Source: Saturnia japonica
Taxonomy: Eukaryota > Arthropoda > Insecta > Lepidoptera > Saturniidae
Assembly: GCA_033032175.1 (NCBI GenBank)
Contig: CM065312.1
Span: 21,550,001 to 21,614,000, forward strand
Reading direction: 5' to 3'
DNA: 64,000 nucleotides
Within the stretch, counting starts at the first letter, position 1, and each line of letters starts with the position of its first letter. The translations under genes and the position numbers were made by a program. The notes beneath the pieces are model-generated. The model had not been told where the DNA came from. It worked only from the letters and a program-made list of their open reading frames with translations, and ran no database searches. Below are positions 55,455 through 64,000 of the stretch, one piece after another.

Positions 55455-55715
55455 AACTTAGATGGCAATACAGGCGGCTCGGCGCAGAGTACCGCCATAC
55501 ATCAAACGTACAGCAGCGCCGAGAGGAGTTGGCGACGGTGTTAACACGTTTTAAAAATTTGCTAAAGTTTAGAGAAACTAAAACAAATATGTTAATTTTA
55601 AATCGCAATAACACTTATTTTGATTTTTTTTTTTTTTTGGTAATTTCATTGAGGTATCTGTACACCCTTTTTGGACTCGACGGGATTTTTATACATATTG
55701 TATATGTTCTTGTAT
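55455..55715 (+). repeat. Dispersed repeat, partner of 29405-29600
   Basis: Carries ggcaatacaggcggctcggc, gagtaccgccatacatcaaa and, after about 70 extra bases and a T-run, ggactcgacgggatttttat. The partner has the same modules closer together. Confidence 0.65.
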
Positions 55716-56369
55716 TGATTTATATTATATTTTATTATTTTATATACTTATCATTTTTTTTTTGTAGGTTTAAATTTTATTACTTTTCTAGTTTTATATT
55801 TTTGTGTTTTTGTTCATGTTTATTTTATTTTAAATTTTATTTTCTATTGTACTATTGACAATAATAACTTTTTCCACATTACCGCTGGTTGGCTGGAAGA
55901 AAATCCTTTAAATCATAAGCTCGCCAGTGTATAAACTAAAATAAAATAAAGTAAAGTATTCATTCATTCATAAAAAATGATCTCTAGATATGTATGGCAA
56001 GGAGATTAAAATATAAATATGCTAATATGTATTTATGCGTGGACCCTGAAATCACTACATTTCTTTTTCAAAACAACCTTATTATTCATACGTTTCAATT
56101 TATCTTAGTTCGGTAGTTATTACTTATTTAACATACTTATGGTACTACTTGTATCTGGCATTAATATTATGTTATGTATCGTATATTATAGTATACCACT
56201 AGCTGTGCTCCATGGTTTCGTCCATATTATATTTATTCGAGAAACTATCCACCGCTCCACGCCGCGCCCTCTATGCACCCGTGGCGTGACGTGGCATGAC
56301 GTGGTATCGCGTGGCCTGGCGTAAAGTCATTTGGGCGTTAGCTATATATATATATATATATATTCGTAT
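55716..56369. other. Non-coding AT-rich stretch
   Basis: Contains a start of a common repeat at 56199 (ccactagctgtgctccatgg; cf. 7590) and repeated gtggc(g/a)tgacgtggc units at 56280-56320, then an (AT)n run at 56342-56361. Confidence 0.5.
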
Positions 56370-57160
56370 TTTTTTATTTTTTTTACTATGGATAGGCTTG
56401 CGTTTAACCACTATCTCGCCCGATCGTAAGTGCTGATGTGGTCTACGATGGATCACGCTTGCCTAGAAGAGCCTTGCCTTGCTCGAGACTTGAAGATACC
56501 CAGGTTATAATTATCGTAAAATACAAAATCCGGCAAAGTGTTCCACTCTTTAGCGGTGCGCATTATAATTAATGTGCTAACAAAACACTTTGTGCGCACT
56601 GGTGGAATATTTACCATAAATCAATGATGCTTCGCCGTGTCTCTTGTCGTCCGATAGGGGATGGGAGAATTATTTTATGCAATACCAATGCACACTCGCT
56701 GAAATGTATCCGGTAAAAAGCCGATAAACTGGTAACTTTCCGCCGATGTTCAAGGCTCTGCAGCTATGCCTCAACTAGCAAATCGTTGCCAATGAGTTTT
56801 TGGCAGGCCTCTCGATTGCCTCCAATGCCTCAAGTTGATACTCGGTCGATCCGTCCCAAAGATGAGAGCAGTACACCATGCACGATCGAACTTGCGGTTG
56901 ATATAGATCAAGCAGCTGACCCGGCGTGAAGTACCGTGTCTCCTTTGCAAGGATTCCTAGCTTTTTGGCAGTCAACTGCGCTTTATGAAGGAACCAAAAT
57001 TGAGGGTTGACACATCGTAACACCTAGAAGTTCCAGATGATCGTTTATCGGAATGGACACATCTCTGACAGTAGGAGTTACTTTAAAGAGCCTGAGTCTT
57101 AGTGGCATTAAGCTTGACCAGGTTGGCATCAGCCCACTCGGAGATTTTCTTTATTATTAT
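56370..57160 (-). mobile_element. Jockey-like LINE 3' fragment
   Basis: The frame 57023-56775 encodes the region after the RT active site: K-A-Q-L-T-A-K-K-L-G-I-L, R-Y-F-T-P-G-Q-L-L-D-L-Y-Q-P-Q-V-R and Y-C-S-H-L-W-D-G-S. In other frames down to 56440 follow S-L-E-H-R-R-K-V-T-S-L-S-A-F-Y-R-I-H-F and a final G-K-R-D-P-S. Upstream, 57150-57100, lies N-L-V-K-L-N-A-T-K-T-Q. This matches the C-terminal third of Jockey-superfamily ORF2 proteins. RT catalytic motif itself is not included; copy is 5'-truncated and broken. Confidence 0.8.
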
Positions 57161-59181
57161 TAATTATAGTTTATACTGTTAGATAATACTACAATATCGA
57201 TAGTATAACTTATATTAGTAATTTATCTTAGTTGTTTAATACTTTGTAATTTCTTCGGAAATATAAGGCTACCAAAAAAAAAAATGTAAGCATTATTTTT
57301 TTATTTTTTTTATTTTGTGGGAGTGGGAGGTTCACATGAATTACACATACACTTACTAATACAGTGTAATTTTATCCCATATAACACTAAATAAATTAAT
57401 TAACACAACTATTTAGAGCATACAGTACTTTTTTAAGTCTCGCACGGTCCGTGTATACAATAAGTATTTACTATCACTGTGTCCACGGAGAGCTGTGGCT
57501 TTGTCCGTTTTGTTTTTGTGAAATATTTAGGTTTAAAATAATTCACTTGTGAGCCAATCTGTTCTGTTTTTATACCGGCTTATATTTACTATACTTGGTT
57601 TCATGTATTTTTATACATCTGTATTTAATAAAGAGAAATTATGTATTTTTAATTATTACCTAAAATGCCAATCAGTTTCTAACAAAATATTATTCTTAAG
57701 CTAGAAACCGACTATCGCTTGCGCCTATGAAAATATAATAGCAAAACCATTTGAACATGCATTGAAACGAAACCTTTAGGCGTCGTATCTATAAAGATGT
57801 GCGAGGTAGCTAGCGGCCTAGCTAGGCGGTAGGCGGTGTGCGATACGATTACTTAATATACCTAGTTTCGATTAGCGAACTTCTGGTGGAAAAGGAATAG
57901 CGGAGTTAGATTTATACATGATGAGTGAAAAACACTAACTGGGCTAATTGGACTACCATTCAACATTAGCGCTTCGCACGGTTTTGATGAAAACCATCTA
58001 CCGTTTCACAGCGCTGCTGCACATCCTCGTAAATCTCTGGTGAATATGCAGCCTTAGGCTCGACTTTTTTTCCTGTGCCTATATATTATCTACTCCGTGC
58101 TGTATGTAAAATTGTAAATGGCATTTAATTTATTAAATCATTTCTGTGCAAAACAAGCCTATAACAGACGTGTGTCGTTATTCCATCTTTCGTTATAGAT
58201 ATTACATATCATACAAAACTTCTCCTTTTCACAAGCATACATTCCGTTATAAACAAAACAAAGTTACAGAACATTCGAACAAGATTATTAATGTTAGCCT
58301 TTGGTTCCCCACAAAAATCATCTTATGGACGCTTTCTACAAAGACATATAAGCGACGTCCCTAATAAATTATACTCAAACAGGCTTAAATAAAACAAACG
58401 AAGAACAAAAGTCATATTTTAATTTTAAATAAATATGAAAGTGTTCAGATAACAGCAGACAGGTGTGAGATAAGCGAGAGTGACGTCATCGAAACGCCTG
58501 CCGCCACCATTAATGTCAGTGGTGACGGAGATGCGTCATAGACTCATGTATAAATATTAAGTAACGCCTGCGGGTGTGTAAAGCTAGCGCCTCCGCTACG
58601 CTGTGTTGCCAAGTTATTGCTATATACTACCACACCCTATAAATACATATCACATTATAGAACATTTTTCAACATGTTTTCTTTCTCTACAAGTATTACT
58701 TATTTTGTTGTAATTGGGAAATAAACAAATATTACAATAAGTATAAATAACAAAAATAATTAAAATTCCAAGCTTTGGATAATGCCAAGAGTACCTACGT
58801 TCGTATTTTTCTTAAAATTCCAAGCTTTGGACAATGCTCTTGTATTACTAATAAGCCTACTTATTTTTCACATTTGTAGCGGGAACATATTATACAAGCG
58901 TAAAGGCGGCCATGTTCGTATGAACTAACGATCAGACATACTAATCTTAATTTTGTGTCCTAATTCTTACATCAATGCTAAGACAAGATATGTTTGATCG
59001 CAAGCTTGAAGGAACATTGCAATGCGATTTTCGTTTGTTCGTGCGGGCGATGGCACGGGGGATCCAGACACGACGCTAAATGCTAATGCGGTTGACACGA
59101 CGCGACGCATCAGAGCCGTGTTTACCTTTGGGAAAGTGGTTTTGCCCAACAGTAATGCTGTTATTTTTAAACAATATTATA
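57161..59181. other. Non-coding stretch
   Basis: AT-rich. 58440-58640 has a less AT-rich patch with a perfect CRE-like palindrome TGACGTCA at 58481-58488 and tataaatac at 58639, which might mark a promoter, but no linked gene is seen. 58765-58840 holds two close copies of aaaattccaagctttgga. Confidence 0.4.
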
Positions 59182-60645
59182 CTACTGTGTCCCAAAAGTA
59201 TCAAATCCGACCTGTACCTATAACTTCCCACTGGCATTATTTTGGCCTCGTAATAGTCCTCCTTCGACTGAACAAGATGCTTCCATCGGTGCTTCCACAT
59301 TCTGATGCAGTTCTGGTAATCAGTTTTCGGAATGGCCATGTGTGCACGCGTCGCATTCGTTTCAACCGTCTCTCGTCTCTCTGTCGTCAATTTTGGGACA
59401 GCGAAAAGTCGCAGAGGTCTATGTCGGGACTATACGGAGTTGTTTATTGTGTTTCATTAAAAATTGTTGTATGAGGTTCGGGCTCGCCAAAAACTCGGCC
59501 GTATCGTGCTCACTCTACCACGCAATCTTTTCAGAACTTCACGGTAAAATTCCTTGTTGATTGTGTTACCTCTCAGTGTATATTCGTGATTGACGTTAGT
59601 CCTGTATAGTAGAGTTGACTATATGTACGTCATGTCTTATACTATTTAATAAACGATCAATATTACATCACTCGACAGTTTCACTTGTCTCCATACTCGT
59701 GCTTTCTTCGGTCGTGGCTCAGATGGAAACTTCCATCGTCAGGATTGGTGTTTCGTTTCGGGGTACATTCAGAGTACATTTTCATCATCAATTACTATTT
59801 CCAAGTTGTCCTGAGTGATTTCGAAGCGAAGCGTTTTCTGCTTTACTGTGAGAAATTTTTGAGCAAATTTCGCACACACGCGGCCAAATTCTCGGTCTTG
59901 ATTCTTGAAACATAATTTCCGGAATCCCGAGATCATCTATCTCGTGCACAGTCAAACGACGATTTTGCGCAATCGCAAGTTGCACACATCCGATATTTTT
60001 CGGTGTTATCGTGCTCGAAGGTCGGCCATAACGCGGATCGTTATCAAAACTCGAGCGACAGTTTATTTTATTTTTTTCCTTTTTATTAGGTTAGCGAACA
60101 GTTGTACAATATTTATATAGGTACCACACTATTAAATTGTACCACCCTTTTTTTGAGTTTTGCTCATACACGCATCGTTTCGATGGTCTCTACAGATCTA
60201 TACCCGAGTTTGGAGTAAAACTTTATCCAAATTCGTTGTTCTGAACTCTCCGTGATTTTCAACGATAGCAAAATCTGAGGAACGCGAAATCGACAATGTA
60301 CGCAAAGACACGTTACGTTCTGCTATACGAGACTTTTTAGATTCATTTTATGTATAATGTATATATTTATTATTTATACACAGAATTAAAATTCTCATTA
60401 AATTATAAGGACTGCGAATGCCTACGAGTGAGTTTGAGAAGGAACTGAAGGTGGTCCAGCTCTAGAGGATCGTGAGAGAACTGGCAAAGACCTGAGAAGA
60501 CACGAATGACAAATCTTGTCTGTTGCCATGGTACCCGATGACTTCGTGAAGAGTCACTTGTTACGCTCGTACTTCCTAAAAGTCATTCGGATGCTTTGGC
60601 ATGAAGTTATAAGTTGCAGGTCCGATACTTATGGGACACACCTCG
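59182..60645 (-). mobile_element. mariner of a third family, 1464 bp, with TIRs
   Basis: Left end CTACTGTGTCCCAAAAGTAT and inverted right end CGAGGTGTGTCCCATAAGTA continue into matching (c/g)ggacctgnaacttataac(t)t sequence; TA flanks at 59180-59181 and 60646-60647. The minus strand has remnants of a helix-turn-helix start (R-R-L-T-V-H-E-I-D-D-L-G-I-P at 59950) and a C-terminus D-Y-Q-N-C-I-R-M-W-K-H-R-W-K-H-L (59300), which resembles the W-x-x-R-W-x-x-C-I end of some Tc1/mariner transposases. The catalytic core is too broken to read. Confidence 0.8.
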
Positions 60646-60734
60646 TAATTTAAAGCTTAAAAATAAGACACATTAAACATGCGTTAACTGGAAAGTGAGC
60701 TTCTTTGTATACATTGGTTTTTTGTCAGTGGAAA

Positions 60735-60767
<33 letters not shown>

Positions 60768-61245
60768 AGGCGCCGACGCCCACCGCTTGCGCTCTGCATA
60801 TCATGCCTCTCGATAAGTTTTACTGTCTGATGATATAATATTATACCAAGCTCAATTGTAATAAATGCAATAGAGGTAAAGACATACAGTTCATACTGAC
60901 GGAATGGGAAAGTGTTGTAAGGCGCCTTGCTTTATATAATTTCGATCAAGACACCTTACATACTATGCAGAAAGCATTACAGTGCTGACGCTCTTTGGCT
61001 ATAGAAAATGGTTGAGTTATTTTTAAGTGAAACCAGTTTTCGTATATCATTATCTATGAGGCTGCGGATGCGCGCGACACGTTTTCTATAGTTATATTGT
61101 TGTGAAGCGATATATTCCATGTTGCAACATTATCGCCGAAATGCTGTAAATCTTATCTTTATATTATGTGTAGCAACAGCTACTCGAGTGTAAACTCACA
61201 GGTGTTGTATGCGCTCACCGCTCGGCGCTCAGTGAGAGGCAAACC
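60646..61245. other. Upstream flank of the plus-strand SLC22-like gene
   Basis: A hexamer repeat GGCGCA (about six copies, 60738-60773) lies 470 bases before the ATG. The last 60 bases (ctcaccgctcggcgctcagtg) are GC-rich and probably leader; no TATA box stands out. Confidence 0.5.
60738..60773. repeat. Hexamer microsatellite (GGCGCA)n
   Basis: About six near-perfect copies upstream of the 61.2 kb transporter exon. Confidence 0.88.
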
Positions 61246-61496
61246 ATGGCGGTAGACGCAGCGCCCGCGTCGGCGCCAGCGCCCCTCCCGCGCCCCTCCG
61301 CTACAATGTCCGCGCCCGCGCCTCGTGCTGTGAAACCTGTGCTAAATGCAAGTGAAGCGTTCGAAGCAGCCCTGGAGCAGCTGGGTCCGTTCGGGCTCTA
61401 CCAGCGCTACGTGCTCGTGTTGCTGTGCATACCCAACTTGTTCGCAGCGATGTACTCGCTTAACTTCGTGTTCGTCGCTGATCAGGTCCCGTTTCG
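61246..61496 (+). CDS. First coding exon of a fourth SLC22-like transporter (plus strand)
   Basis: Starts at an excellent Kozak site (ACCATGG) and ends at TTTCG|GTGCGA, again two bases into Arg. The first 30 residues are Ala/Pro-rich and look disordered; then F-E-A-A-L-E-Q-L-G-P-F-G-L-Y-Q-R-Y, TM1, and F-V-F-V-A-D-Q-V-P-F-R. The L-G-P-F-G-x-Y-Q-R and D-Q-V-P-F-R segments are typical of the insect Orct-type organic cation transporters. It is divergently oriented to the complete gene at 52.6 kb, leaving 8.7 kb between their starts. No second exon is visible before 64000. Confidence 0.85.
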
Positions 61497-61883
61497 GTGC
61501 GAACTATATCAAACTATAAGTACAAATGTTTTCAATTCTTTAAATATAAAAAACATAATATATTCCAGTGACGTACTTAATTGTAAATGAACTCGAACAC
61601 AGACATATTATTATTGCTGATGTTTTGTGACGTGTTCAAAATAATACACGCGAAGCAGCTGTGTAGTCGGAGCATACAGGTTTATGACTCGGTGGTATCG
61701 TAGCCACTGGGCAGTCAGTCGACCTGTGGAAAATGTGCTATCAACACGTATAGATCCCTAACAGTGTAACCACAACAACATAATGTATGTAGATGCAGTG
61801 TCAGCGACACATCGCAACTGTTTATAATAATTATCAAAACACAGTTTTATCGTTATCCAAGTAGTATTATTTTTATTTTTTTC
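61497..61883. other. Intron 1 (start) of the plus-strand SLC22-like gene
   Basis: No second exon seen; intron sequence appears to run on beyond the window. Confidence 0.55.
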
Positions 61884-61954
61884 CTGACTGACTATACTGT
61901 TGGCCTTAGAGGCCCTGAAACCTCTGACGACTTGTACAGCTTCACCGTGACTTG
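61884..61954 (-). repeat. Short poly(A)-tailed repeat family, copy d
   Basis: Plus strand: T-run, ctgactgactatactgttgg, ccttagaggccctgaaacct and ttgtacagcttcaccgtgac. Family orientation minus. Confidence 0.68.
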
Positions 61955-62204
61955 GTTATAGTATTATGTTATCAACAACCGATATATAAATCAAGCCACA
62001 TCTTACAAGCAAGCGGCTAACTGCGCACCTCACAGCACAGTCTGTCTAGCAGAATGTATTATACTGGTAACGGCGCGTGAGTGTCCGCGCCGCCGCACAT
62101 TGGACTGAAATCGGAGCCTCCCTTTCATAGGATTTTAGAAAAATTAAATATGTTATTTCATAGTTTTAAGTATACAGTTTTGTCAAAACAGTCATATCAT
62201 TGTA

Positions 62205-62895
62205 TAATTTAGCAACTTCAAGCTTTATTTTTACCTTCTACACCATATAATATGGACTTGTAAATATCAAATGTATGAAAATGGATTTTCTTTTCGTCAT
62301 AACTTTTTTCTGTTTTGAGTTATAAAGCTGAAACTTATACATATCGTTACTGGGGTAGTAAGGAACCCTTAGGACCTTTCACCTTGACCCCGGGCGTCCC
62401 CGTTCAACAGATATTTGTTGATGAAAATTTCATACTTTGATGATATTGTATTGAGGTGAAATAATCAAATATGTAGGTTTATTTTCGACCTGAATGCTAC
62501 AGGTATCGATTAATAAAGTTGCCCTTGATTTACCCTACCGCTTCGTTTTCATTATCTTTCAGAAATACGATTCAGAATTAGTTTTAAAAATTCAATATAC
62601 CTATTTTTCTTTATTAAAAGTTGTACATTACCTATAAATTTGGACTATCTACTTAAATTAACACCAATTATCATTAATAAAGTACCAATTTAGCAATTTC
62701 AAGCTTTATTTTTACCTTATATACCAAATAATATTGACTTGTAAATTTTATATGTATGAAAATTAACTTGCCTTTCTTCATAACTTTTTTTGTTTTCAAT
62801 TATAAAGCTGAAACTTAAACGTATCGTTACCGAGGTGGCAACGAAACCTTAGGCCCTTTAACATTGAGCCCAGGCGTCCCCGTTCAAAAGAAATG
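62205..62895 (+). repeat. Two direct copies of a ~215-bp repeat, 480 bases apart
   Basis: Copies at about 62205-62425 and 62687-62895 share caagctttatttttacctt, ggacttgtaaat-type, ataaagctgaaactta, (a/c)gtatcgttac(t/c)g and caggcgtccccgttcaa. About one base in five differs, so the duplication (or two insertions) is old. Confidence 0.8.
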
Positions 62896-62984
62896 AATTA
62901 ATTGTTGAAAGGGGAATTGCTGCATTGCAGCAAACTGCTGTCAATGATACAAATGTGAAACACAGACTTCATATGACCATGATA

Positions 62985-64000
62985 TATTTATTTATTTAAG
63001 ATATGCAAACTTCACAACACATTTAAAAACTGTAAAATAATCACAATATAATTCCAAAGTGCCAATTATGAAGTAGGACATAAATTACATTTTATAATTA
63101 TACCTAACGATAATGATAAGTGTGTATGAATGTATTTAAAATTAGTTTACCAAGTATTATGTGTATGGTTGTGTTTGTTTGTGTGTGGGTGTGTATGTGT
63201 GTTAATTAACATGTGTGCGCGTGTGTTTAGGTTACCTGTAATTACTCCTGAACTAACCTTTTAGAGACCGACTTGAGAAACTGCATTCGACTTAGGTGGA
63301 AAATATCAACATCATTGAAGAGCTTATTGTACTGTGTAGTACACCTATAAAGGGTGGAGTTTTGAGCATATGTATGCTTTACAGAAGAAATGGCGAATAA
63401 AGTGGGGTTCCTAGTATGCTTACTAGGCACTCGCAGATATAATTTACTTAAGAGTTCAGGGCAATCTATTATTGAGTTGAGTAAATCATATAGAAAACGC
63501 ATATCGTTTATGATTCGACGGTATTTTAGTGACAAAATGTTATAGTGCTTTAAGTTATTATTGTACTCCATGGGATGGTTCTTACCTTTGAAATTAAGAA
63601 ATTTTGAAAACTTATTTTGAATATTTTCCAACCTGTTATTATGTGTAATGAAAGCTGGTGACCATATTGATGACGCATATTCTAAGCAGCTTCTCACATA
63701 AGAAAAATAAAGAATTTTAAGTGGTAGAATTTTGCTGAACGGCTCTGTGACTCTAAATATAAATCCTAACATTTTGATGGCTTTTGATGAATAAAGTCGT
63801 AATGAAGATTGTACAGTAACTTCGAGTCCATCATAATCCCCAGATCTTTCACACAATTAACACTTTGGATTGGCAAGTGATTTAAAGAATAACTGTAATT
63901 AATTTGAAGAAGTTTACGTGTGAAGGTTATAGAATTACATTTCTTTATATTAAGATCCAGTTTGTTTATTTGACAATAGTCACAGAGTCGATCCAGATCC
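62985..64000 (-). mobile_element. Jockey/CR1-like LINE 3' part, runs off the window
   Basis: Minus strand from the edge: D-L-D-R-L-C-D-Y-C-Q-I-N-K-L-D-L-N-I-K-K-C (after the RT active site), C-V-K-D-L-G-I-M, then a frameshift near 63840 and the frame 63856-63242. The end has L-Y-L-R-V-P-S-K-H-T-R-N-P-T-L-F. A ~240-base 3' region ends in an AT-rich (taaa)-like tail near 62985. Related to, but not a copy of, the LINE at 35-39 kb. The RT catalytic motif would lie right of the window. Confidence 0.82.
63242..63856 (-). pseudogene. LINE ORF2 C-terminal fragment
   Basis: 204-residue open stretch: M-L-G-F-I-F-R-V, S-Y-V-R-S-C-L-E-Y-A-S-S-I-W-S-P, N-R-L-E-N-I-Q-N-K-F, then R-N-P-T-L-F and Y-N-K-L-F-N-D-V-D-I-F. 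These are thumb and C-terminal segments of CR1/Jockey ORF2. The first 15 residues are out of frame with the protein (the true frame there reads D-S-K). Non-functional alone. Confidence 0.82.

Noticed and set aside
58481..58488. CRE palindrome TGACGTCA as promoter of the 61.2 kb gene
   Set aside because: It lies 2.7 kb upstream with a mariner in between; one 8-base match is weak evidence.
61680..61750. Possible tRNA-like or SINE head (gactcggtggtatcgtagcc)
   Set aside because: No recognisable box B at the right distance and no body or tail; too weak.
1..64000. CRISPR arrays, operons, prokaryotic ribosome sites
   Set aside because: The window is clearly animal DNA; tandem arrays here lack spacer structure.

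Overview
This is AT-rich eukaryotic DNA from an insect, almost certainly a moth or butterfly (Lepidoptera). The inference rests on large introns with standard GT-AG junctions, animal-type multi-exon genes, and repeat families that are typical of lepidopteran genomes: RTE elements with (GAT)n tails, R1-clade fragments, tRNA-derived SINEs and mariners. No bacterial features, CRISPR arrays, rRNA genes or stand-alone tRNA genes were seen.

The host genes are a cluster of SLC22-type (organic cation/carnitine transporter, major facilitator superfamily) genes. One gene is complete. It runs on the minus strand from 52586 down to 30831 in eight exons that join in frame to give a 540-residue protein with the family hallmarks: a cysteine-rich first extracellular loop, the D-R-x-G-R-R motif twice, P-E-S-x-R-W-L, E-L-F-P-T and T-L-N-R-R-L-P-D-T. 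Three more first exons of related transporters are present: 22102-21918 (minus), 11201-10984 (minus) and 61246-61496 (plus). All four first exons end in the same splice phase after two bases of an Arg codon. I could not find downstream exons for the three extra first exons inside the window, so their genes continue outside it, or the two minus-strand ones share downstream exons to the left.

Layout: 1-10.9 kb is a repeat-filled 3' or intronic region of the left transporter (degenerate Ty3/gypsy gag, tRNA SINE, 41-bp tandem array, Helitron helicase scrap, RTE derivative). 11-22 kb lies between the two orphan first exons and is crowded with nested DNA transposons (mariner split by a 450-bp solo LTR, an R1-like gag fragment, a second mariner family, a Tc1-like relic). 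22-31 kb is intergenic with one nearly full-length mariner with TIRs and TA duplication. 31-52.6 kb is the complete transporter; its introns hold a Jockey/CR1-like LINE with two ORFs inside a SINE that also took an RTE insertion (intron 5), and a degenerate R1 LINE (intron 1). 53-61 kb is intergenic with a Jockey-like LINE relic and a third mariner type. From 61.2 kb a divergently oriented plus-strand transporter gene begins, and a LINE 3' end on the minus strand runs off the right edge.

All coordinates of exons were derived by hand from splice signals and reading phase; repeat edges without a target duplication are approximate. Family names come from recognising protein motifs by eye, not from a database search.
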